A stretch of DNA of 18,977 bases from the NCBI GenBank assembly GCA_004557405.1, contig SFDZ01000026.1:1-18977 (forward strand). The letters run 5' to 3'. The position numbers and the translations under genes were made by a program. How positions within the stretch are numbered: the stretch's first letter is position 1; each line of letters starts with the position of its first letter. The notes under the pieces were generated by a model. That model worked only from the letters and a program-made list of their open reading frames with translations. It made no database searches and was not told the DNA's origin. The stretch comes from Bacteroidales bacterium. GTDB taxonomy: Bacteria > Bacteroidota > Bacteroidia > Bacteroidales > Paludibacteraceae. This document shows positions 6,447-14,118 of the stretch, in pieces.

Positions 6447-6761
6447 TTATTTCAGTTTCGCAATAAATTCTTTCGAAGGTTTGAACGCAGGAATACTGTG
6501 TTCGGGGATGATGATGGTAGTGCTTTTCGAGATGTTGCGAGCCGTTTTTTGAGCGCGCGTTTTCACGATAAAACTACCGAAACCCCGCAAGTAAACGTTG
6601 TGTTCCTTCGCTAAATCGGTTTTGCCTGCGGCATGCAATCTTTTGCTCTCTTGCAATGAGCCTTTGACGGTTTCGATGAAAGCCTCAAGCGTTTTCAGCA
6701 CATCTTCTTTGCCGATGCCCGTGTTTTTGGCAATTTCATTTACAATGTCTGCTTTTGTCAT
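6447..6761 (-). CDS. HU/IHF-family DNA-binding protein
   Basis: 104 residues, slightly longer than E. coli HU (90). The N-terminal helical half starts MTKADIVNEIAKNTGI. The beta-arm core has RGFGSFIVKTRAQKTARNI, and the tail has IPAFKPSKEFIAKLK. An insertion around residues 41-53 (RLHAAGKTDLAKEH) between the helices and the strands accounts for the extra length and is common in Bacteroidota HU proteins. It compacts and bends DNA in the nucleoid. It is first in the operon with the COX24-like protein and rng, under a well-formed promoter divergent from mutY. Confidence 0.93.
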   Translation of the reverse strand: MTKADIVNEIAKNTGIGKEDVLKTLEAFIETVKGSLQESKRLHAAGKTDLAKEHNVYLRGFGSFIVKTRAQKTARNISKSTTIIIPEHSIPAFKPSKEFIAKLK

Positions 6762-6815
6762 GTCAGTAAAAGTTTATTAGGTTGTTATTGTTGTTCGAGT
6801 TCGTTTTTCGGACTG

Positions 6816-6845
6816 CAAAGATAGTAATTATTTTTTGAAAGACAA
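6816..6845 (-). promoter_or_regulatory. Bacteroidota-type promoter for HU - COX24-like - rng
   Basis: On the minus strand TTG (6845-6843), 19 bases, then TATCTTTG (6823-6816): an excellent match to the -33/-7 consensus. Transcription would start near 6810, giving a leader of about 50 bases before the HU ATG at 6761. Confidence 0.75.
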
Positions 6846-6896
6846 CTATTTAGCACGATTTTTTTTTGATTTTTTCTTTTTCTGCGAAAAAAATTG

Positions 6897-6904
6897 CATC
6901 TTTG
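6897..6904 (+). promoter_or_regulatory. Probable -7 element for mutY
   Basis: CATCTTTG followed by ca, one base off TAnnTTTG, 10 bases before the mutY ATG at 6915. The -33 position is a T-tract without a clean TTG at the right distance. If real, the mutY leader is only a few bases long. Confidence 0.45.
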
Positions 6905-6914
6905 CACCGTGAAA

Positions 6915-7994
6915 ATGACCAATTTTGACATGATTGATGATGTAGATTGGCTGCAACGGCGTTTGGCGGCGTGGTACACAACCAATAAGCGCGATTTGCC
7001 GTGGCGGCACACCCGCAATCCGTACCTGATTTGGATTTCGGAGATTATTTTGCAACAGACGCAAGTGGCGCAAGGCATGGATTATTACCGCCGTTTCGTG
7101 GCGCAATTCCCGACGGTGGCTGCCTTGGCGGAGGCTTCGCAAGACGAGGTGTTGAAAGCGTGGCAGGGACTTGGCTATTACAGCCGGGCGCGGAATTTGC
7201 ACGCGTCGGCGCAAATGGTTATGCAGCGTTTTGGCGGACAGTTTCCGCAAACCTATGCCGAAGTGTTGTCGCTCAAAGGCGTTGGCGAATATACAGCGGC
7301 GGCTGTTTGCTCGTTTGCCTATCGGCTGCCGTATGCCACGGTCGATGGTAATGTCTATCGGGTGCTGGCACGCTATTTTGGCTGCGATGTGCCTATCGAC
7401 ACTACCGAAGGTAAACGTTTTTTTGCGCAGTTGGCACAGACGTTGCTCGATAGGCATCGGCCCGATGTGCACAATCAGGCGCTGATGGAGTTTGGCGCTT
7501 TGCAGTGTACGCCCGCGGCGCCGCAATGCAATGTGTGCCCGTTGTGCGATAGTTGTGCGGCGTGGCGCGAACAGCGTGTGGCGGCATTGCCTGTCAAACA
7601 GGGGAAAACGCATGTCCGCGATCGCTATTTTTACTATTTCCTGATAGAAGTGGCGGGTAAAACTTTTGTGCGTCAACGAGGCGCAAATGATGTGTGGCAG
7701 GGTTTGTACGAATTTCCGCTTGTCGAGGTGGAGGAGCCGTTGTCGGTCGAACAACTGTTGACACATGCCGATGTGATGGCGTTGGTGGGCAATGCTGTGG
7801 CGCAGATAGAATATGTGTCGCCGGTGCGCAAACATGTGTTGAGCCACCAACGGATTTTTGCGCAGTGCATCAAACTGACGTGCGATGCGGTTTCGCCTGC
7901 GTTGGCGGCGTGTGTTGCCACCGATATTGGTCATTTGGACCATTTTCCCGTGTCGCGATTGATGGAACGTCTGATGACTGATGCGTTGTCGTAG
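6915..7994 (+). CDS. mutY: A/G-specific adenine DNA glycosylase MutY
   Basis: 359 residues from the ATG at 6915; an upstream TTG at 6894 is rejected because the likely -7 element overlaps it, and an ATG at 6930 is possible. MutY removes adenine mispaired with 8-oxoguanine. Catalytic residues are present: Glu43 in WISEIILQQTQV and Asp144 in ATVDGNVYR. The helix-hairpin-helix LKGVGEYTAAAV lies at 120-131. The 4Fe-4S cysteines are C198, C205, C208 and C214 with the expected 6-2-5 spacing. The C-terminal 110 residues resemble the Nudix-like 8-oxoG recognition domain. It is monocistronic, divergent from HU. Confidence 0.96.
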   Translation: MTNFDMIDDVDWLQRRLAAWYTTNKRDLPWRHTRNPYLIWISEIILQQTQVAQGMDYYRRFVAQFPTVAALAEASQDEVLKAWQGLGYYSRARNLHASAQMVMQRFGGQFPQTYAEVLSLKGVGEYTAAAVCSFAYRLPYATVDGNVYRVLARYFGCDVPIDTTEGKRFFAQLAQTLLDRHRPDVHNQALMEFGALQCTPAAPQCNVCPLCDSCAAWREQRVAALPVKQGKTHVRDRYFYYFLIEVAGKTFVRQRGANDVWQGLYEFPLVEVEEPLSVEQLLTHADVMALVGNAVAQIEYVSPVRKHVLSHQRIFAQCIKLTCDAVSPALAACVATDIGHLDHFPVSRLMERLMTDALS

Positions 7995-8006
7995 GGCAAA
8001 AAGAAC

Positions 8007-8045
8007 GAGAGAGAACCCAAGCGCGGTTCTCTCTCTCCTTTTATT
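8007..8045. terminator. Bidirectional terminator between mutY and the secreted Ig-like protein
   Basis: GAGAGAGAACC (8007-8017) and GGTTCTCTCTC (8025-8035) form a perfect 11-bp stem with a 7-base loop, followed by tccttttattt on the plus strand. It separates two convergent genes. Confidence 0.85.
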
Positions 8046-8057
8046 TGGTGTGTGCCG

Positions 8058-10127
8058 TTATTTGACGATTTTCAGCACACCGCTGGCCGATTTCACGATG
8101 TAGATGCCGTTGGCAAAAGCCGATAGGTTGAGGTCGCTATCGCCGGCGATGAGCAAAATGCCGCCCACCGTGTAGATTTCCAAGTGGCGACGGTTGTTGT
8201 TGTGAATAATGCCGTCGGCATAATAAACATCGTCGATGGTTGTTTGTTTGATGGCGGTGTGCGACCCGATGTAGCGATAGAGTTGTACGGGAGCCAACGT
8301 GGCATTGTTGGGGTCTTGGTAATAGCGGAACAGCAGTTTGCGGCCGGTGGCTGTCTCGTCGGTATTGTAGCGCAGTTGCGAACCGTTCGCGCCAATAATG
8401 TTGACGTTGAGCCCGTCTATTTCGATTTGGTTTGGCAGAGCGGTGCTGCTTGTTTGCAGACCGTTTTTGTTTTGGTGCTCGGCTTCAGCGGCGTTGTATC
8501 CGATGAATTTTCCGCCGGCACCCTGTATGCTGTATGTGTTGTCGCTCAGGCTGCGGATGTCGAAACTGATGGCCATGGTTTTGCTGTCGGCTACGATGGC
8601 TTCGTCGGCAATGCTGACCGTTTGTGTGTTTTGGCTGACGTCAAATTCGTCGAGCGAACCATCGAAAGCGAGATCGGTTTGTTCGCACACAATCAGGTAT
8701 TTGCCTGCCCAATGTTCGGGTTCGGTGGTTACTTTTACAAAATATTCGCCTTCGGTGGGCTGACCCGAAACTACCACTTTACAACTGTCGGCTATGCCGT
8801 TGTAGGCCATCGCTACGATGTAGGTGGTGCCGGCGCCTACGGCTACCACATAACCGCGGGCACTGACGGTGGCTACGCGCTCGTTGCGCGACTCCCACGA
8901 CACCTCTCGCAAGTCTTCGTCAAGTTCGGCGGGCAGCACGGTGGCGCTGAGGGTGGTGTAGTCGCCTTTGGCAAACTCCAACAGATGTTCGTTGATAATG
9001 ACCTCTTCGGGTTGCAACTTGTTTTTGACGACAACGACGCACGAGTCCTGCAATCCCGATGCAGTGGTTGCAAAAATGCGGGCTTCGCCGGGAGCTTGCG
9101 CTTGTGCCAAACCACTTGTCGCATTGATGGTTACGATTTGCTCGTCGCTCGATGTCCACGTTACCTCTTCCACGAATGCTTCGTCGGGCAAAAAGACTAC
9201 GCCGAAGGTTTCGGTGTCGAATATGTTGCCAAGTATGTCGGCAATCATGGTCAGTGTGTCCACCTCTTCGGAGTCGATGCTGATGGTAATGGCTGTAGCG
9301 CCTTGACGAACGGTTACATGGCAGGTATCGGTGACGGTCTCGTCGGCATTTAGCACTACAATGTCGGTGGTTCCTACGCCGGTGGCCTCGACCAGCCCGT
9401 CGGCAGTAACGGTGGCGATGGTTTCGTCGAGCGACTTCCACGACAAGGCATCGGTGCTGTTGGCCGGATAACGTTTAGCGGTCAGTTGTCGGCTGCCGCC
9501 ATTGGACAAAGTCAACTCTTGCGGGTCGATGGTCAGGCCGGAGCATGGCAACTCTTTGTCAACCGTCCATTTCAGTTTGACGTCCCAAATGCGGAGTCCG
9601 CCGCCGCCGGCAATGATGAAACCGGTGGTGGCAGTGGGCGCGGCGGGTTTCAGTGTAATGGTTGTCAGTCCTGTAACTTCTTGACGCACAATGCAGTTTC
9701 CGCCGACAGTGTCCAGCGCGGAACCATTGCTGAATTTGCCCGGAAAATTCTCTTTGATGAAGTAGATGTGGCGCTCGTATTGCACCGGCGTGCCGATGGC
9801 GGAGGTGTTGTCGCCGATGGTCAGCGTAATTTCTTCGATGGGGAAACCGACTTCGGGCAACTGCAACCACGAATAGGGGTCTGACGTAAATTTTTTGAGT
9901 TGGATGTACTGCTCGGGCGTGGTTTTGCTGTGCTGATTTTTGATGAAAGTGCCGCTGTATTCGAATCCGTTTTGGTCGGTCAGCACCCATCGTTCGTAAC
10001 TTGTACCGGTGCCTTCGCACGCCACAATGTCGGCGTTGGTCAGCATGGTCGAGTCTTTGTACGCTTCGAATGCCGACAAGGCGGTACTTGCCAAGCAGGC
10101 ACATAAAAATAGTGTGATTTTCTTCAT
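8058..10127 (-). CDS. Secreted multidomain protein: three Ig-like (BIG2) domains and T9SS sorting domain
   Basis: 689 residues from the ATG at 10127, chosen because it opens a clear signal peptide (MKKITLFLCACLASTALSA); an upstream in-frame ATG at 10202 would prefix 25 unlikely residues. After an N-terminal region of unknown type (20-190) come three bacterial Ig-like group 2 domains at about 194-273, 278-367 and 373-453. Each has the pattern SW-S-DE-IATV...G-V-A-G-GTT and ends in DTC/DSC. Residues 461-620 hold a module with KYLIVCE and FDGSL, also seen in the divergent neighbour. The last about 50 residues (IYTVGG...GIYIVK...KIVK) look like a type A T9SS sorting domain, so the protein is probably exported and surface-attached. 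Function is unknown; adhesion or matrix binding is a guess. Confidence 0.85.
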   Translation of the reverse strand: MKKITLFLCACLASTALSAFEAYKDSTMLTNADIVACEGTGTSYERWVLTDQNGFEYSGTFIKNQHSKTTPEQYIQLKKFTSDPYSWLQLPEVGFPIEEITLTIGDNTSAIGTPVQYERHIYFIKENFPGKFSNGSALDTVGGNCIVRQEVTGLTTITLKPAAPTATTGFIIAGGGGLRIWDVKLKWTVDKELPCSGLTIDPQELTLSNGGSRQLTAKRYPANSTDALSWKSLDETIATVTADGLVEATGVGTTDIVVLNADETVTDTCHVTVRQGATAITISIDSEEVDTLTMIADILGNIFDTETFGVVFLPDEAFVEEVTWTSSDEQIVTINATSGLAQAQAPGEARIFATTASGLQDSCVVVVKNKLQPEEVIINEHLLEFAKGDYTTLSATVLPAELDEDLREVSWESRNERVATVSARGYVVAVGAGTTYIVAMAYNGIADSCKVVVSGQPTEGEYFVKVTTEPEHWAGKYLIVCEQTDLAFDGSLDEFDVSQNTQTVSIADEAIVADSKTMAISFDIRSLSDNTYSIQGAGGKFIGYNAAEAEHQNKNGLQTSSTALPNQIEIDGLNVNIIGANGSQLRYNTDETATGRKLLFRYYQDPNNATLAPVQLYRYIGSHTAIKQTTIDDVYYADGIIHNNNRRHLEIYTVGGILLIAGDSDLNLSAFANGIYIVKSASGVLKIVK

Positions 10128-10151
10128 GATATTGTGTTTTTTAGGTTGTTT

Positions 10152-10185
10152 CAATCTGCAAAAATAGCAATTTTTTCGCAGATTG
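10152..10185. promoter_or_regulatory. -7 element inside an inverted repeat, upstream of the Ig-like gene
   Basis: CAATCTGC (10152-10159) and GCAGATTG (10178-10185) form an 8-bp inverted repeat with 18 bases between. The minus-strand -7 element TATTTTTG (10166-10159) lies within it. The symmetry over a promoter suggests an operator, but a transcript hairpin is equally possible. No clear -33 TTG is present. Confidence 0.45.
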
Positions 10186-10217
10186 ACACTATTTTTATTC
10201 AAAAATGTCTGTTTTTG

Positions 10218-10248
10218 TTGGCGGAATGCATTTTATTGTGTACTTTTG
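10218..10248 (+). promoter_or_regulatory. Bacteroidota-type promoter for the 10280 gene
   Basis: TTG (10218-10220), a 20-base spacer, then TACTTTTG (10241-10248). The -7 element is part of the palindrome GTACTTTTGTAC. The start site would be near 10255, about 25 bases before the ATG. Confidence 0.65.
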
Positions 10249-10279
10249 TACCTACATTATTAAAATAAAAAATGATACC

Positions 10280-11515
10280 ATGAAAAAACTTACACTACTG
10301 ATGACGCTGTGCGTCGTGGGGCTGTGCGCGTCGGCCGGAACCTACACGCGCGTTACGAAATTCGACAAAATCGGCACCAATTTTCAAGACACTTTTTTAA
10401 TTGTGTGCGAACACGCCGGTAATGCCTACATTTTCGACGGGCAGAGCGAGGCCGGCCACAACTATGTGCTGCTCGAGCACTTCTCGGGCAACCAACTTGT
10501 GGGCGATTTCGCCGACAACGAATGCGTACTGTTTCACAATCAGTGGCATGCGTACGATAAACTTTGCTCGATACTTTGCAAGGGCGATGGCGGGCGAGCC
10601 GGTGGTTATTATCTCGGTGGCTTGGGTGGCGCCAATGGTGTTCAGTTCTCCAACGGCCAACTCGACGTCGAAGTAACATGGCAGGGCGAATTTGGCATCG
10701 ATTTCGTATCGAAAACGGGCGGCGGCAAGTTCCAATTCAACACCGCCGACAAGGTGTTCAAATTCTACAGCCAATCGGAGCAGACACGCCCTGTGCTGTA
10801 CGTCAAAGGCAATGGCGGCGACTATGTGGGCGAAGACCAAACCGTCAATCTGCTCGACATAAACTATGCGCAAGCCGATTTGTATGCGCGCTATTCCGAT
10901 TTTTCGAAAAATCTCTATTTCTGGGATTTGAGGTTAAACCAATCGGAATCCGAAACAGCCGTGCCGCGTATCGAAACGTCGATTCAAACCTCGTCGATGA
11001 AGGCGTTGAAAGGCGATTACTCGCAAAAAACAGCGGAAACGCAGGCCGGTTGGGTGTCGCCAAGTTCGTATATCCAATTCCCCAGCAGCGAGGAAGGCGG
11101 CACGCAAGCCAAACTCACCACGCTGGAACTGACACTGACGCCCGTCAGCCGTTACGACGAAAAATGGTACAATTACCACATCGTGCTCAACTGCATCGAC
11201 TCGAACAAAAAACGTTGGAAACTTGACAAGGTGTTGCCGATTGTCTGCTCTTTCACCGACCGCGACCCCGACAACAAAGAGTATGATTTGGAAACCGATT
11301 ACAACTATGTGATGGACGAACAACTGCCGACAGCCATTACACTTGTGGCGGCTGCCGATTTGCGCTTGTATGTGGTCGATGGCACCATTTATGGCACTGA
11401 CGATATGCGCATTTTCAATTTGATTGGTCAGGATGTTACGCGCTTAAATGGCTCTCTGCAAGGTGTTTACATTGTTCGCATTGACAATAAATCGGTAAAA
11501 ATATTGGTGCCGTAA
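10280..11515 (+). CDS. Secreted protein of unknown function with T9SS-type C-terminus
   Basis: 411 residues from the ATG at 10280, which opens a signal peptide (MKKLTLLMTLCVVGLCASA); the longer frame from 10205 starts upstream of the promoter. The mature N-terminus (TYTRVTKFD...TFLIVCE...YIFDGQ) resembles the YLIVCE/FDGS module in the neighbouring Ig-like protein. The middle is rich in Gly and aromatic residues and matches nothing I recognise. The C-terminus, DMRIFNLIGQDVTRLNGSLQ then GVYIVRIDNKSVKILV, is a T9SS type A sorting signal and is close to that of the right-edge FISUMP gene. It is transcribed divergently from the Ig-like gene, so the pair may be co-regulated. Role unknown. Confidence 0.8.
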   Translation: MKKLTLLMTLCVVGLCASAGTYTRVTKFDKIGTNFQDTFLIVCEHAGNAYIFDGQSEAGHNYVLLEHFSGNQLVGDFADNECVLFHNQWHAYDKLCSILCKGDGGRAGGYYLGGLGGANGVQFSNGQLDVEVTWQGEFGIDFVSKTGGGKFQFNTADKVFKFYSQSEQTRPVLYVKGNGGDYVGEDQTVNLLDINYAQADLYARYSDFSKNLYFWDLRLNQSESETAVPRIETSIQTSSMKALKGDYSQKTAETQAGWVSPSSYIQFPSSEEGGTQAKLTTLELTLTPVSRYDEKWYNYHIVLNCIDSNKKRWKLDKVLPIVCSFTDRDPDNKEYDLETDYNYVMDEQLPTAITLVAAADLRLYVVDGTIYGTDDMRIFNLIGQDVTRLNGSLQGVYIVRIDNKSVKILVP

Positions 11516-11544
11516 TTGTTTGTTTGCACCCGACCGAAATAACA

Positions 11545-11573
11545 AGAGCCGCAACCTCTCAGGTTGCGGCTCT
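11545..11573. terminator. Strong bidirectional terminator hairpin
   Basis: AGAGCCGCAACCT (11545-11557) and AGGTTGCGGCTCT (11561-11573) form a perfect 13-bp stem with a 3-base loop (ctc). It lies between the convergent secreted-protein gene and pepD. Confidence 0.88.
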
Positions 11574-11597
11574 GTTTGTTGCAATGTGTCCCCGATT

Positions 11598-13049
11598 TTA
11601 CAGGGCTTCGAGCACGGCTACCAGCAGTTTCCAGAATTTTTCGGTATCGGCAATATTCAGCCGCTCGTCGGGCGAGTGAACACCGCGCATCGTCGGCCCT
11701 ACCGACACCATATCTAAATGCGGATATTTTTTGCTGAACAATCCGCATTCCAAGCCGGCGTGGATGGCTCTGATTTTGGCTTTTTGGCCGAACAGACGTT
11801 CGTAGGTGGCGGCAGTCAGTTGTGCCAACGGCGAGTTCGGGTTGGGTTTCCATCCGGGGTAGCCATCGCCGTGTGTAACTGTGGCACCGGCCAACACAAA
11901 GACACTCTCGACCATGCGCGCAGCATCGTATTTCGACGACTCGACCGAACTGCGTTGGCTGGTGGTAATCAAAATTTCGTTGTTGTCGCGCATTTTTACG
12001 GCAGCAAGGTTGGTCGATGTCTCGACCAAACCGGGCATATCGTCGCACATGCGCAGCACGCCGTGCGGGCAGGCGTACAAAGCGTTTATCAGACGTTCGC
12101 TGCTCGTTTTGTCGATAAACTGTTCGGGCAGGGCGGCCGATTCCAAGTCGATGACAATGTTTGGCTCGGTGGCTGCCAATTCGGCCTCGACGTCGGCGGC
12201 AAATTGGTTGAGTTTCACACGCAATGTTTCCTTGTAAGTCATTGGCACTGCGGCTAAAGCAGTGGCTTCGCGTGCGATGGCGTTGCGCAGATTGCCCCCG
12301 TTGAACGATGCGAGTGCCAAATCGGTTTCGTGCGCGGTTTGCCACAGAAAACGTGTCAACAGTTTGTTGGCGTTGCCGCGCCCTTTCTCGATGTCGTCGC
12401 CGCTGTGGCCGCCGGTCAGCCCTTTTACCGTGATGCGAAAGCCGAAATAGCCTGCTGGTGCTGGCGTTGGCGTATAGTGCAGCACGGCCGTGGTGTCGAT
12501 GCCGCCGGCGCAGCCGATGAAAAATTCACCATCGTCCTCAGAGTCGAGGTTGATGAGCATATCGCCGTGCATAAACCCGCTTTCGAGGGCAAAGGCGCCG
12601 GTCAAACCGGTCTCTTCGTCCACGGTGAAGAGGCACTCCAGCGGACCGTGTTTCACTTCGTCGGACACGAGCACAGCCAATGCGGCTGCCATGCCGATGC
12701 CGTTGTCGGCGCCGAGCGTAGTGCCGCGCGCGCGCACCCATTCACCATCGATGTAAGGTTGTATGGGGTCGGTGTCGAAGTTGTGGATGGTGTCGTTGTT
12801 TTTTTCGCACACCATATCCATGTGGGCTTGCAGCACGATGGCCGGATGCGATTCGTAACCCGCCGTGGCAGGCTTGCGTATCAGCACATTGCCGGTTTTG
12901 TCTGTGAGCGTCTCGAGGTTGTGTTCCTGACCGAATTTTTGCAGGAATGCGATGATTTTGCCTTCGCGTTTCGATGGACGCGGCACTTGACAAATGTCGG
13001 AAAAAATGCGCCAAAGGGCGCTCGGTTGTAATTCTGAAATTGTCTTCAT
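11598..13049 (-). CDS. pepD: Aminoacyl-histidine dipeptidase (PepD, M20 family)
   Basis: 483 residues from the ATG at 13049, the family-typical MKTISELQPSALW; the frame extends 22 codons upstream but that part lies in the leader. PepD is a cytosolic zinc dipeptidase that splits Xaa-His and other dipeptides. Metal-site motifs are visible: AHMDMV (His76, Asp78), LGADNG (Asp115), VDEETG (Glu145), NLDSEDDGE, and a late His in AIHAGLECGLF. The length matches the PepD branch with its inserted lid domain. It is a single-gene unit. Confidence 0.95.
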   Translation of the reverse strand: MKTISELQPSALWRIFSDICQVPRPSKREGKIIAFLQKFGQEHNLETLTDKTGNVLIRKPATAGYESHPAIVLQAHMDMVCEKNNDTIHNFDTDPIQPYIDGEWVRARGTTLGADNGIGMAAALAVLVSDEVKHGPLECLFTVDEETGLTGAFALESGFMHGDMLINLDSEDDGEFFIGCAGGIDTTAVLHYTPTPAPAGYFGFRITVKGLTGGHSGDDIEKGRGNANKLLTRFLWQTAHETDLALASFNGGNLRNAIAREATALAAVPMTYKETLRVKLNQFAADVEAELAATEPNIVIDLESAALPEQFIDKTSSERLINALYACPHGVLRMCDDMPGLVETSTNLAAVKMRDNNEILITTSQRSSVESSKYDAARMVESVFVLAGATVTHGDGYPGWKPNPNSPLAQLTAATYERLFGQKAKIRAIHAGLECGLFSKKYPHLDMVSVGPTMRGVHSPDERLNIADTEKFWKLLVAVLEAL

Positions 13050-13112
13050 GTCTTGTGTGTTGAATTGTTCGAATTTTAAGATGATTTGTGCGATGTGAAT
13101 CGTTTTGTAGTG

Positions 13113-13120
13113 CAAAATTA
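13113..13120 (-). promoter_or_regulatory. Probable -7 element for pepD
   Basis: The minus strand reads TAATTTTG followed by cac, a full TAnnTTTG match, about 63 bases before the pepD ATG. I see no clear -33 element. Confidence 0.45.
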
Positions 13121-13217
13121 TAAAAAATTGCGCAATTCAGTTCTAAAAATAAGTTAAATATTACACTTTCGAGTGCGATTTTGTGCATTTGACGCTCGTC
13201 AACAGAATTTTATTCAT

Positions 13218-13225
13218 TATCTTTG
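13218..13225 (+). promoter_or_regulatory. -7 element for the 13243 gene
   Basis: TATCTTTG followed by c fits TAnnTTTG exactly. It lies inside the longest open frame of the next gene, so it decides the start: translation must begin after about 13231. The -33 side is weak. Confidence 0.5.
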
Positions 13226-13242
13226 CGAAAAAATTGAAGAAC

Positions 13243-13446
13243 GTGGAGTTGCTTGTTTGTACGTTGCTGCTGGTCGGTGTGGCGGTGTTGCTGCTTGGCG
13301 TGAAAGTGTTTTTTGTCAAAGGCGGTCGGTTCCCGAATATTCACATCGGCGGTAACAAAGCGATGCGCCGGCGAGGTATTTCGTGCGCCACTTCGCAGGA
13401 TCGCGAGGCGCAACAGCAAGCAGCCAAGTCGTCATCTGAAGCGTAA
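13243..13446 (+). CDS. Small conserved membrane protein of Bacteroidales
   Basis: 67 residues if translation begins at GTG 13243. The frame is open back to an ATG at 13183, but that ATG lies upstream of the -7 element. The protein has one N-terminal membrane span (ELLVCTLLLVGVAVLLLGV), then a basic cytoplasmic tail with RFPNIHIGGNKAMRRRGI and CATSQDREAQ. I recall similar tails (GGRFPN.H..GNKA...GI.C..SQDR) in short hypothetical proteins of Bacteroidales, but no function. The downstream lipoprotein starts 37 bases later and is probably co-transcribed. Confidence 0.75.
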   Translation: MELLVCTLLLVGVAVLLLGVKVFFVKGGRFPNIHIGGNKAMRRRGISCATSQDREAQQQAAKSSSEA

Positions 13447-13483
13447 TTTTATTCGGAAACACTTAAAATAAAACAACAAAACA

Positions 13484-14047
13484 ATGAAGAAAATTTTTAT
13501 TTTTGCGGCAGCGGCGGTGCTGTTTTCCGCATGTGCCAATTCGAAACAATCCGGCGAGGTGAAGAGTTTGGAGCCTGTTGACGGCACCATTCCGGTGGCT
13601 GTTATCAATGCCGATACCATATTTTCGCAATACCAATTGGCCATAGAGTTGCGCGAACAACTGACAAAAAAACAGGAAGATGCCCGCCTGACCGTGAACG
13701 AAAAAGCGCGTAAATTGCAAAACGAGATGGTCGATTTTCAACGCAAATTGGAAAATAATGCTTTCCTGAGCCGCGAACGCGCCGAACAGGAAGGCCGCCG
13801 ATTACAGCAAAAAGAGGCTGACCTTCAGGCACTTGATCAGAAACTGACGCAAGATATTTTGGAAGAACAACAACGTTCGAACTTGCGCCTGCGCGACAGC
13901 ATCGATCGTGCAATAGAAGTGCTGAATAGCGATGGCAAATACCAACTGATTCTATCGACAAGTTCGCTCAACGACAATGTGTTGTTTGTGTCGTCGGCGT
14001 TGGACATCACATCTCAAGTGGTGGAGTATCTGAACGACAATTATTAA
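13484..14047 (+). CDS. OmpH/Skp-family periplasmic chaperone-like lipoprotein
   Basis: 187 residues. The N-terminus is a lipoprotein signal with a lipobox ending LFSAC, so Cys17 would be lipidated. A short strand (PVAVINADTIFSQY) is followed by a long charged coiled coil at about 50-140 and a closing strand segment (YQLILSTSSLNDNVLFVSSALDIT): the Skp/OmpH plan of a small core with two long tentacle helices. Skp holds unfolded outer-membrane proteins in the periplasm. Membrane anchoring by lipid is a departure from soluble Skp, and paralogs elsewhere in the genome are likely. The family call is firm; the exact client role is inferred. Confidence 0.88.
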   Translation: MKKIFIFAAAAVLFSACANSKQSGEVKSLEPVDGTIPVAVINADTIFSQYQLAIELREQLTKKQEDARLTVNEKARKLQNEMVDFQRKLENNAFLSRERAEQEGRRLQQKEADLQALDQKLTQDILEEQQRSNLRLRDSIDRAIEVLNSDGKYQLILSTSSLNDNVLFVSSALDITSQVVEYLNDNY

Positions 14048-14078
14048 CAGCGGGGATAACACCCTAATAAAAATAAAA

Positions 14079-14107
14079 GGCCGCAATTCGGATTGCGGCT
14101 TTTTTTT
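14079..14107. terminator. Rho-independent terminator, probably bidirectional
   Basis: GCCGCAAT (14080-14087), a tcgg loop, ATTGCGGC (14092-14099), then eight T residues. On the opposite strand the same stem is followed by CTTTTATTTTTATT, so it can serve lpxK too. Confidence 0.93.
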
Positions 14108-14118
14108 GTGCGTGTGTA

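Noticed and set aside
6894..6914. Upstream TTG start for mutY
   Set aside because: The probable -7 element (6897-6904) overlaps these codons, and the ATG at 6915 places the catalytic residues at the usual distances from the start.
8184..9353. 389-codon open frame on the plus strand
   Set aside because: It lies antisense to the Ig-like protein gene, whose domains and signal peptide are clear; the frame is a by-product of codon bias and shows no family motif.
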